Positions 32,743 through 40,155 of a DNA stretch of 44,281 bases are shown piece by piece. A program made the position numbers and the translations under genes. The notes under the pieces are model-generated. The model worked only from the letters and a program-made list of their open reading frames with translations, was not told the origin of the DNA and did not search any database. Location: positions 1 through 44,281 of the forward strand of contig NZ_JAJFCK010000021.1 in the NCBI RefSeq assembly GCF_020709055.1, given 5' to 3'. How positions within the stretch are numbered: the stretch's first letter is position 1; each line of letters begins with the position of its first letter. This stretch comes from Ruminococcus callidus (lineage in GTDB: Bacteria > Bacillota > Clostridia > Oscillospirales > Ruminococcaceae).

Positions 32743-34578
32743 TTAGATGCGGATGATTTTGGTGTCAGGAGGGAAAGCGTCCTTTCCGATGTGCGTAACG
32801 CTTTCGGGGATTTTCACGGATTTGAGTGATTCGCACCGCTCAAATGCGTCATCTCCAATGCTGGTGACACTATCTGGAATTTCAATTGAGGTGAGTGATT
32901 CGCACCACGCAAATGCGCTATGTCCAATACTGGTGACACTATCTGGAATTACGATTGAGGTGAGTGATTCGCAGAACTCAAATGCTTCATTTCCAATACT
33001 GGTAACACCATCTGGAATTACGATTGAGGTGAGTGATTTGCATCCACAAAATGCGTCATCTTCAATGCTTGCGACACCATCTGGAATTACGATTGAGGTG
33101 AGTGATTTGCAGAATTCAAATGCGCTATTTCCAATACTGATGACACCATTTGGAATTACGATTGAGGTGAGTGATTTGCAGTCCAAAAATGCTTTATCTC
33201 CAATACTGGTGATACCATCTGGAATGACAACCGAGTTAGACTTTCCAAGATATCGTTTTAATGTGTTGTGCTCTATGTCAAAATCAGAGATGGGAGGAAT
33301 GATGACCGAGGATTTGTTTCGGATTGCAGTATTGGAAGGAAATGCGTATTTTCCAATTTCTTCAACGCTGTCGGGAATTTCGATTGAGGTGAGTGCTTCG
33401 CATCGCGCAAATGCGTGATTTCCAATGCTTGTGACACTGTCCGGAATTTTGATTGAGGTGAGTGCTTCGCATCCACAAAATGCGCCATTTCCAATACTGG
33501 TGACACCATCTGGAATATAAATTGAGGTAAGTGATTTGCATTCCCAAAACGCATAATTCCCAATACTCGTTACCACTCCCTCTGGAATGACAACAGTTTC
33601 AGATTTTCCGAGGTACTTCTTTAATACACCGTTTTCGATTTCGAAGTCGGTGATGGGAGAGACTGGTTCACAGGGAGGTTCAGGAATGGCAGGCTCGTCA
33701 TCTGCTGTGTGTTCTTGGATGTCCTCATGTTCCTCACTCCACGCCTGATTCATGGGTTCGGATGCTGGTGTGGGCGTGCTGGTTCTGGTGTTGGTGTTGA
33801 ACGCACATCTTCCCAGATACATGACGCTTTCCGGAAGGTCGATTGCAGCAAGTGCGTCGCATGCCTGAAATGCGCCGTCGCCAATGCTAGTCACGCCGTC
33901 GGGAATGTAGACCGAAGCGAGGGCACCGCATCCCCAGAATGCGAAATTGCCGATGCTGGTGACGCTGTCTGCGATCTTGACCGCAGTGAGGGACTCGCAG
34001 TTCTGGAACGCAAAGTCTCCGATGCTTGTGACCCCGTCCGGAATTACCACGGCATTTGCATCGCCGTGGTATTTCTTGAGCACGCCGTTCTCGATCTCGA
34101 ACGCATTGTCTGCGGCATCGCCGGAATAAAACCGGATGCTCTGCGATTTGCAGATGTCAATTCCGTCGCTGTGGAACAGCTTGTCATAGAAATACGAGAT
34201 GTCCGGATACCGGTATTTCAGAATTGCCTGCTGCCGGCTCAATCTCATTTCCGGCCCGGGTGGCAGAGTCGCCTCTTTCAAATAGATCATCAGCCGCTTT
34301 TTGTCCTTGCTGCGTGCAAACTCCAATTCGTCCATACAGTTGGTGGATTCCAGATAATTTGGAGACAGCATTGCAATGAAAAATTCGGCATTCAAAATGC
34401 GGTTGGCGATGTGGTCGTCCCACTCGCTCGCTGGCGTGATTTCCTCATCAAACCAAATATTGTACCCGTTTTCCTGCATCGCACGGATAACGGGGAATAC
34501 TTCGCCCTTGTCTTTGTGAGAATAGCTGATAAAGGCGTAGGGTTCGCTGCCCTGATAGGCGCACAGGATTTTTTCCAT
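32743..34578 (-). CDS. TIR domain fused to BspA-type leucine-rich repeats
   Basis: 611 residues from ATG 34578 with AAAGGA upstream and no signal peptide. Residues ~14-145 are a TIR domain: YAFISYSHKDKGEVFPVI, YNIWFDEEITPASEWDDHI, FFIAMLSPNYLESTNCMDEL. The Glu in DELEFA is in the place of the catalytic Glu of NAD-cleaving TIRs. The remainder is ~15 BspA/TpLRR repeats of ~23 residues (pattern L.SI.IPD.VTSIG..AF..C), split in two by a linker with the conserved block PPISDFDIEHNTLKRYLGKS. A Glu/Pro-rich insert near residue 270-310 separates the first repeats. It is the last gene of a five-gene LRR cluster but has its own promoter. NADase signalling triggered by LRR binding is inference from eukaryotic and bacterial TIR biology. 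Confidence 0.9.
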   Translation of the reverse strand: MEKILCAYQGSEPYAFISYSHKDKGEVFPVIRAMQENGYNIWFDEEITPASEWDDHIANRILNAEFFIAMLSPNYLESTNCMDELEFARSKDKKRLMIYLKEATLPPGPEMRLSRQQAILKYRYPDISYFYDKLFHSDGIDICKSQSIRFYSGDAADNAFEIENGVLKKYHGDANAVVIPDGVTSIGDFAFQNCESLTAVKIADSVTSIGNFAFWGCGALASVYIPDGVTSIGDGAFQACDALAAIDLPESVMYLGRCAFNTNTRTSTPTPASEPMNQAWSEEHEDIQEHTADDEPAIPEPPCEPVSPITDFEIENGVLKKYLGKSETVVIPEGVVTSIGNYAFWECKSLTSIYIPDGVTSIGNGAFCGCEALTSIKIPDSVTSIGNHAFARCEALTSIEIPDSVEEIGKYAFPSNTAIRNKSSVIIPPISDFDIEHNTLKRYLGKSNSVVIPDGITSIGDKAFLDCKSLTSIVIPNGVISIGNSAFEFCKSLTSIVIPDGVASIEDDAFCGCKSLTSIVIPDGVTSIGNEAFEFCESLTSIVIPDSVTSIGHSAFAWCESLTSIEIPDSVTSIGDDAFERCESLKSVKIPESVTHIGKDAFPPDTKIIRI

Positions 34579-34613
34579 TTTTCTCGTCCTTTCTGTCGAA
34601 TTTGGATAAATTG

Positions 34614-34642
34614 ATTATACCATATTTTTCAAGGGATTTCAA
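34614..34642 (-). promoter_or_regulatory. Promoter of the TIR-LRR gene
   Basis: On the minus strand TTGAAA (34637-34642) and TATAAT (34614-34619) with a 17-base spacer, placed between the upstream LRR stop and the TIR-LRR start. Confidence 0.75.
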
Positions 34643-34650
34643 GAGATTGC

Positions 34651-36114
34651 TCAAACACGGATGATTTTTGCATCAACGGGAAAAGCGTTCCTTCCGATGT
34701 GTGTGACGCTTTTGGGAACCTCGATGGATTCGAGAGAGTCGCATCCAAAAAATGCCTCATCTCCAATACTTGTGACGCTGTCCGGAATATGAATTGATTT
34801 AAGGGATTCGCACAACGTAAATGCTCGCTCCTCAATAATGGTAACGCTATCCGGAATTTCGATCGAGGTAAGCGCTTTGCAGCCGAAAAATGTACTCATA
34901 TCAATTCTAGTGATGCCTTCTGGAATGCGAATGGAAGTAAGCGAACAGCATCCGTCAAACGCACCATATCCAATGCTTGTGACACGATCCGGAATTTTAA
35001 TTGAGATGAGTTTATGGCAGTTTGAAAATGCCATTGGTCCAATGCTGGTGACACCATTTGGGATTTCAATTGAGGTGAGTGCGCTGCATTCAAAAAATGT
35101 GCTTTTTTTAATGCTGGTGATACTGTTCGGAATTTTAATGGAAGTGAGCGCTGTGCAGCTGCAAAATGCGTAATTTCCAATGCTTGTAACACTGTCCGGA
35201 ATTTTGATTGCGGTAAGGGCGAGACAGTCCTCAAATGCATAATCTTCAATCCGTGTGATGCTGTCTGGAATGATCGGTGAATTAGACTTTCCAAGATACC
35301 GCTTTAATGTGCCGTGCGCTATGTCAAAATCAGAGATGGGAGGAATGGTGACCGAGGAGTTGTTTCGGATCGCAGTATTGGAAGGAAACGCATATTCTCC
35401 AATTTCTTCAACGCTGGCAGGAATTTCAATTGAAGAGAGTGCATAGCATCCAAAAAATGCTTTATCTCCAATAGCTGTTACGCTGTCCGGGATATGAATT
35501 GAAGTAAGTGAACGGCATCTGCAAAACATCATGTCCCCAATGCTAGTGATACCATCGGGAATATGAATTGAGGTAAGTGCTTCGCATCCCAAAAAAGTAT
35601 GGATTCCAATGCTTGTGACGCTCTCTGGGAGATGAATTGATTTGAGGGAGTCACAAAACATAAATGCGCAGTCGCCAATGCTTGTAACACCATCCGGAAT
35701 ACGAATCGATTTGAGGGAGTGGCAACATGCAAATGCATTCTCCCCGATGCTGGTGACATGATCTGGAATTTCGATTGCGGTGAGTGCTTCGCACCATCCA
35801 AATGCATCATTTCCAATACTTGTGACGCTGTCTGGAATATGAATTGATTGGAGAGATTTGCACCACTCAAATGCGCTATCGCCAATGCTTATGACACCAT
35901 CCGGAATATCAATTGAGATAAGCGATGAGCAGTTCCAAAACGCATTATCCCCAATACTAGTGATACCATCCGGAATCGCAACAGTTTCAGAACTTCCGAG
36001 GTACTCCTTTAATACGCCGTTTTCGATTTCGAAGTCGGTGATGGGGGAGATTTGATTGCGGTTTTTGCGGGCGGAGTTTTCGCCCATTTGGCAGGGACGT
36101 AGGGGTTCTGTCAT
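34651..36114 (-). CDS. Cytoplasmic BspA-type LRR protein
   Basis: 487 residues. I chose ATG 36114 (MTEPLRPCQ) because AAAGGA lies at proper distance; the ATG at 36123 touches that site. The N-terminus RPCQMGENSARKNRNQISPI resembles the zinc-ribbon-like start of its neighbours but has lost two of the three Cys. About 18 BspA-type repeats follow, interrupted by the linker IPPISDFDIAHGTLKRYLGK. There is no signal peptide, unlike classical surface BspA proteins. It ends FPVDAKIIRV, nearly the same tail as three paralogues. It probably recognises proteins; the target is unknown. Confidence 0.87.
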   Translation of the reverse strand: MTEPLRPCQMGENSARKNRNQISPITDFEIENGVLKEYLGSSETVAIPDGITSIGDNAFWNCSSLISIDIPDGVISIGDSAFEWCKSLQSIHIPDSVTSIGNDAFGWCEALTAIEIPDHVTSIGENAFACCHSLKSIRIPDGVTSIGDCAFMFCDSLKSIHLPESVTSIGIHTFLGCEALTSIHIPDGITSIGDMMFCRCRSLTSIHIPDSVTAIGDKAFFGCYALSSIEIPASVEEIGEYAFPSNTAIRNNSSVTIPPISDFDIAHGTLKRYLGKSNSPIIPDSITRIEDYAFEDCLALTAIKIPDSVTSIGNYAFCSCTALTSIKIPNSITSIKKSTFFECSALTSIEIPNGVTSIGPMAFSNCHKLISIKIPDRVTSIGYGAFDGCCSLTSIRIPEGITRIDMSTFFGCKALTSIEIPDSVTIIEERAFTLCESLKSIHIPDSVTSIGDEAFFGCDSLESIEVPKSVTHIGRNAFPVDAKIIRV

Positions 36115-36139
36115 ATTTCTCATCCTTTCGACTGGATTT

Positions 36140-36967
36140 TCATATGTCTATTTTGTCGGCGGCAGTGAAAGCGTCCTTTCCGATGTGCGCACCTATGTTG
36201 GAAAATTTAATGGGGATAAAGGGTGCGCAGCCGGCAAATGCCCGATCTCCGATGCTTGTCACGCTGTTTGGAATCTGAATCGAGGTGAATGCGGTGCAGC
36301 CGTAAAACGCAAAATCTCCGATGCTTGTCACATGAGGCGGAATCTTGATGGAGGTAAGGGATTTGCACGCATAAAATGCACTGCGTCCAATTGTCATGAC
36401 ATGATCTGGAATGCGCACGGATGCGAGCGATTCGCAATTTGAAAAAAGTCCGAGAGGCAGCTGGGTGATATACTTCGGGATTCTGGCAAAAACAAGTGAT
36501 TTGCAAAAATTGAATGCGCAATTTCCGATGGATGTTACGCTGTCTGGAATCTGAATCGAGGAAAGTGCTGTGCACGCATTGAATGCATAGTTTCCAATGC
36601 TTGTGACGCTATCAGGGATGTAGATAGAGGAAAGTGACTGGCATCCACTGAATGTATAGTTTCCAATGTTTGTGGCGCTATCTGGGATGTAAATGGAGGA
36701 AAGCGATTTGCATTCGCTGAACGCGTAGTTTCCAATGCTTGTGACACCATTCGGAATATAAATTGAGGTAAGTGCTTCACATTTCAAAAACGCCTCATTT
36801 CCGATACTCGTTACCGCACCTTCCGGAATCGCAACAGTTTCAGAATCTCCGAGGTATTCCTTTAGTACGCCGTCCTCGATTTCGAAGTCGGCGATGGGGG
36901 AGATTTGTCCGCAGTCTTTGCAGGCGGAACTTTCGCCCATTTGGCAGGGACGTAGGGATTCCTTCAT
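36140..36967 (-). CDS. Short cytoplasmic BspA-type LRR protein
   Basis: 275 residues from ATG 36967 with AAAGGA upstream. The N-terminus MKESLRPCQMGESSACKDCG has a C-x8-C-x2-C pattern like a degenerate zinc ribbon, followed by SPIADFEIEDGVLKEYLG and ~9 LRR units. It has a single LRR block without the internal linker, so it is about half the length of its paralogues. Its end (FTAADKIDI) also differs. One repeat is irregular (ARIPKYITQLPLGLFSNCES). An upstream continuation of the same frame to 37516 is a shadow of the neighbouring gene. Confidence 0.82.
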   Translation of the reverse strand: MKESLRPCQMGESSACKDCGQISPIADFEIEDGVLKEYLGDSETVAIPEGAVTSIGNEAFLKCEALTSIYIPNGVTSIGNYAFSECKSLSSIYIPDSATNIGNYTFSGCQSLSSIYIPDSVTSIGNYAFNACTALSSIQIPDSVTSIGNCAFNFCKSLVFARIPKYITQLPLGLFSNCESLASVRIPDHVMTIGRSAFYACKSLTSIKIPPHVTSIGDFAFYGCTAFTSIQIPNSVTSIGDRAFAGCAPFIPIKFSNIGAHIGKDAFTAADKIDI

Positions 36968-37040
36968 ATTTCTCGTCCTTTCTGTTGAGCTTGGAGGGGG
37001 ATTACGCCGTGTTTTGCAAAGGGGGTTCCACGGGGAGTGC

Positions 37041-38369
37041 TTAAACACGGATGATTTTGATGTCAGAAAGGAAAGCGTCCTCTCCGATATGCGTAACACT
37101 TTTTGGGATTTTGACGGATTTGAGGGAGAAGCACTTCCAAAATGCATAATTTCCAATGCTTGTGACGCTATCTGGAATTTCGATTGAAGTGAGTGAGTAG
37201 CAGTCCGTAAACGCTTCATTCCCGATACTAGCGACACTATCCGGGATTTCGATTGAGGTGAGCGATTTGCAGCATGCAAATGTGCCCTCTCCAATACTAG
37301 TGACACCGTCTGGGATTTCAATTGAGGCAAGTGCGTAGCAGCACGCAAATGCGTCATTTCCAATGCTAGTGACACTGTCTGGGATTTCAATTGAGGGGAG
37401 TGAGAAGCAGCATGCAAATGCGTCATTTCCAATACGGATGACACCATTTGGAATTTTGATTGAGGTGAGTGATTTGCAGAACTCAAACGCTTTCTCTCCA
37501 ATACTGGTGATGCCATCTGGAATTACGATTGCGGTAAGTGTGTTGCATCTGGAAAATGCGTTATTTCCAATGCTGGTGACACCGGTTGGAATGACAACCG
37601 AGTTAGACTTTCCAAGATATCGCTTTACTGTGCCGTGCTCTATGTCAAAATCAGAGATGGGAGGAATCATGACCGAGGATTTGTTTCGGATTGCAGTGTT
37701 GGAAGGAAACGCATGTTTCCCAATTTTTTTAACGCTGGCAGGAATTTCGATTGAAGAGAGTGCATAGCATCCAAAAAAAGCTTCCTCTCCAATCTCTGTT
37801 ACGCCGTCTGGAATATGAACGGACGTAAGTGCTTCGCATCCAAAAAACGCTTGATCTCCAATACGTATGACACTATCTGGAATTTCGATTGCAGCGAGTG
37901 ATTTGCAATCAGAGAACGCCCAACTTTCAATGTTAGTGACACTATCTGAAATATAAATTGATTCGAGGGAATCACATCCATCAAATGCGCTATCGCCGAT
38001 GCTTGTGACCCCGTCCGGAATATGAATGGAGGGAAGTGAACGGCATTTATAAAACGCCAAATCTCGAATGCTAGTGACACTATTTGGAATATGAATTGAT
38101 TCGAGGGATTCACACCACGAAAATGCAAATTCCCCAATGCTAGTGACACCATCCGGAATATGAATTGATTTGAGGAATCCGCAATACCCAAATGCGTCAG
38201 ACCCAATATCTGTTATCACCCCCTCCGGAATCACAACGGTTTCAGAATCTCCGAGGTATTCCTTTAATACGCCGTCCTCAATTTCGAAGTCGGTGATGGG
38301 GGAGATTTGTCCGCAGTCTTTGCGGGCGGAGCTTTCGCCCATCTGGCAGGGGCGCATGGATTCTGTCAT
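37041..38369 (-). CDS. Cytoplasmic BspA-type LRR protein
   Basis: 442 residues from ATG 38369 (MTESMRPCQ), preceded by AAAGGA that also contains the stop of the previous gene. It has the N-terminal Cys motif RPCQMGESSARKDCG, two LRR blocks of ~8 repeats each, and the linker IPPISDFDIEHGTVKRYLGK between them. It ends FLSDIKIIRV. Large stretches are nearly identical at DNA level to the neighbouring LRR genes, which suggests recent duplication and gene conversion. No signal peptide is seen. Confidence 0.87.
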   Translation of the reverse strand: MTESMRPCQMGESSARKDCGQISPITDFEIEDGVLKEYLGDSETVVIPEGVITDIGSDAFGYCGFLKSIHIPDGVTSIGEFAFSWCESLESIHIPNSVTSIRDLAFYKCRSLPSIHIPDGVTSIGDSAFDGCDSLESIYISDSVTNIESWAFSDCKSLAAIEIPDSVIRIGDQAFFGCEALTSVHIPDGVTEIGEEAFFGCYALSSIEIPASVKKIGKHAFPSNTAIRNKSSVMIPPISDFDIEHGTVKRYLGKSNSVVIPTGVTSIGNNAFSRCNTLTAIVIPDGITSIGEKAFEFCKSLTSIKIPNGVIRIGNDAFACCFSLPSIEIPDSVTSIGNDAFACCYALASIEIPDGVTSIGEGTFACCKSLTSIEIPDSVASIGNEAFTDCYSLTSIEIPDSVTSIGNYAFWKCFSLKSVKIPKSVTHIGEDAFLSDIKIIRV

Positions 38370-38374
38370 ATTTC

Positions 38375-39976
38375 TCATCCTTTCTGTTGCGTTTGAATGG
38401 GGCTTATGCCGTGTTTTTGCAAAGGGAGTTCCACGGGGATTGCTGAAACACGGATGATTTTGGTAGCAGGAGGAAAAGCATCATCTCCGATGTATGTAAC
38501 GCTTTTGGGGATTTTGACAGATTTCAGCGAGTTGCATCCCCGAAACGCTTCATCTTCAATGCGGGTGACGCTATCCGGAATACGAATTGCGGTGAGTGCT
38601 TCACAGTTTAAAAATGCATCATATCCAATGCTGGTGACGCCATCTGGAATTGTGACTGCGGTAAGGAATGTACAGTCCCAAAATGCACCATCCCCAATAT
38701 GGGTGACATGGTCTGGAATGACAACCGAATTAGAATGTCCCAGATATCGGGTCAATGTGCCATGTGCTATCTCGAACTCGGGAATAGGCGGGATAGTGAG
38801 CGATGATTTGTTTCGGATGGCAGTATTGGAAGGAAACACATGTTTTCCAATTTCTTTGACGCTGGCAGGAATTTCGATTGCGGAGAGCGCATAGCATCCC
38901 CAAAAAGCCTCATTTTCAATTACTGTCACGCTGTCCGGAATGTGAATCGAGGAAAGTGCTTCACAGCCATAAAATGCGGAGGGGTTGATACTGGTGACGC
39001 CATCTGGAATGCGAACTGAGGTGAGTGCTTTGCAGTTGTAAAATGTATCCACATCAATTCTGGTGATCCCTTCCGGAATGTGAATGGAAGTAAGTGCACG
39101 GCATTCGTAAAACGCAAAGCATCCAATGCTTGTGACGCTGTCCGGAATTTTGATTGCGGGAAGTGCATGGCATCCGGAAAATGCATCATATCCAATGCTT
39201 GTGACACCGTCCGGAATATGAACAGAGGTGAGCGCAGAGCAGTGATAAAACGCAGATTCCCCGATGCTTGTCACGCCGTCCGGAATCTCAATGGAGGTAA
39301 GTGCTTTGCATTCAGAAAATGTTTCATCCTCGATCCTTGTTATCCCGTTCGGAATATGAATGGAGGAAAGTGCAGAGCAATGATAAAACGCATTTTCCCC
39401 AATGCTTGTGACACCGTCTGGAATATGAACGGAAGTAAGTGCACAGCATCCGGAAAACGCATTTTCTCCAATGCTTGTTACCCTGTCCGGAATGTGAACT
39501 GAGGGAAGTGCTTTGCAGTCTTGAAAGATATCCGCATCAATTCTGGTGATCCCTTCTGAAATATGAATGGAAGCAAGTGCACGGCATCCGGAAAACGCAC
39601 CATATCCAATGCTCGTGACGCTATCCGGAATTTCGATTGCGGGGAGTGCTTTGCAGTCGGAAAATGCCTCATATCCAATGCTGGTCACACCATTCGGAAT
39701 ATAAACGGAGGTGAGTGCGGAGCAATGATAAAACGCAAACGCCTCAATGCTTGTTACCCCATTCGGAATATGAATTGATTTGAGGGATTCACACCGCGCA
39801 AATGCACCTTTCCCGATACTTGTTACTCCCGCCGGAATCACAACAGTTTCGGCATTTCCGCGGTATTCCTTTAATACGCCGTCCTCGATTTCGAAGTCGG
39901 CGATGGGGGAAACTTGTCCGCAGTCTTTGCAGGCGGAGCTTTCGTCCGTTTGGCAGGGGCGTAGGGGTTCTGCCAT
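38375..39976 (-). CDS. Cytoplasmic BspA-type LRR protein, first gene of the cluster
   Basis: 533 residues from ATG 39976 (MAEPLRPCQTDESSACKDCG), with AAAGGA upstream; the frame open to 40021 overlaps the promoter. It has ~13 repeats, the linker IPPIPEFEIAHGTLTRYLGH, ~4 more repeats, and then FPPATKIIRV, where the paralogues stop. The frame here continues another ~20 residues (SAIPVELPLQKHGISPIQTQ) and stops inside the ribosome site of the next gene. The extension looks like read-through of a mutated stop after duplication. It is the largest of the LRR-only members and the one next to the cluster's main promoter. Confidence 0.87.
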   Translation of the reverse strand: MAEPLRPCQTDESSACKDCGQVSPIADFEIEDGVLKEYRGNAETVVIPAGVTSIGKGAFARCESLKSIHIPNGVTSIEAFAFYHCSALTSVYIPNGVTSIGYEAFSDCKALPAIEIPDSVTSIGYGAFSGCRALASIHISEGITRIDADIFQDCKALPSVHIPDRVTSIGENAFSGCCALTSVHIPDGVTSIGENAFYHCSALSSIHIPNGITRIEDETFSECKALTSIEIPDGVTSIGESAFYHCSALTSVHIPDGVTSIGYDAFSGCHALPAIKIPDSVTSIGCFAFYECRALTSIHIPEGITRIDVDTFYNCKALTSVRIPDGVTSINPSAFYGCEALSSIHIPDSVTVIENEAFWGCYALSAIEIPASVKEIGKHVFPSNTAIRNKSSLTIPPIPEFEIAHGTLTRYLGHSNSVVIPDHVTHIGDGAFWDCTFLTAVTIPDGVTSIGYDAFLNCEALTAIRIPDSVTRIEDEAFRGCNSLKSVKIPKSVTYIGDDAFPPATKIIRVSAIPVELPLQKHGISPIQTQQKG

Positions 39977-40011
39977 ATTTCTCATCCTTTCGACTGAATT
40001 TTCATATGTCC

Positions 40012-40040
40012 ATTGTACCATATTTTACAAACGGTTTCAA
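40012..40040 (-). promoter_or_regulatory. Promoter of the LRR gene cluster
   Basis: On the minus strand TTGAAA (40035-40040) and TACAAT (40012-40017) with a 17-base spacer. A truncated copy of the sequence just downstream of it (ATTTTCATATGTC) recurs upstream of the 36114 gene without the -35 region, a trace of the duplications. Confidence 0.72.
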
Positions 40041-40052
40041 GCGCCAGTTCAA

Positions 40053-40127
40053 AAATAAAAAGAACCGACAGGATGCTTCGTTCTGCCGGGCTACCATTGC
40101 CCCTAGAGAACACATCCCATCGGTTCT
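40053..40127 (-). terminator. Long terminator hairpin of the GH16 gene
   Basis: AGAACCGACAGGATG (40061-40075) and CATCCCATCGGTTCT (40113-40127) pair over 13 of 15 bases with a 37-base loop. On the minus strand a T-rich tail (TTTTTATTTTTG) follows, 28 bases after the GH16 stop. Confidence 0.75.
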
Positions 40128-40155
40128 AATTGGATTGGTTTTATGCTTCGCTGCC

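Noticed and set aside
33709..34614. Plus-strand frame across the TIR domain, and similar plus-strand frames through the LRR genes
   Set aside because: These are shadows of repetitive minus-strand genes and have repeat-derived peptides.
37041..37516. Upstream extension of the 36140-36967 frame to 37516
   Set aside because: It is an out-of-frame reading of the neighbouring LRR gene (SPQSKFQMVS-type repeats); the real start is ATG 36967.
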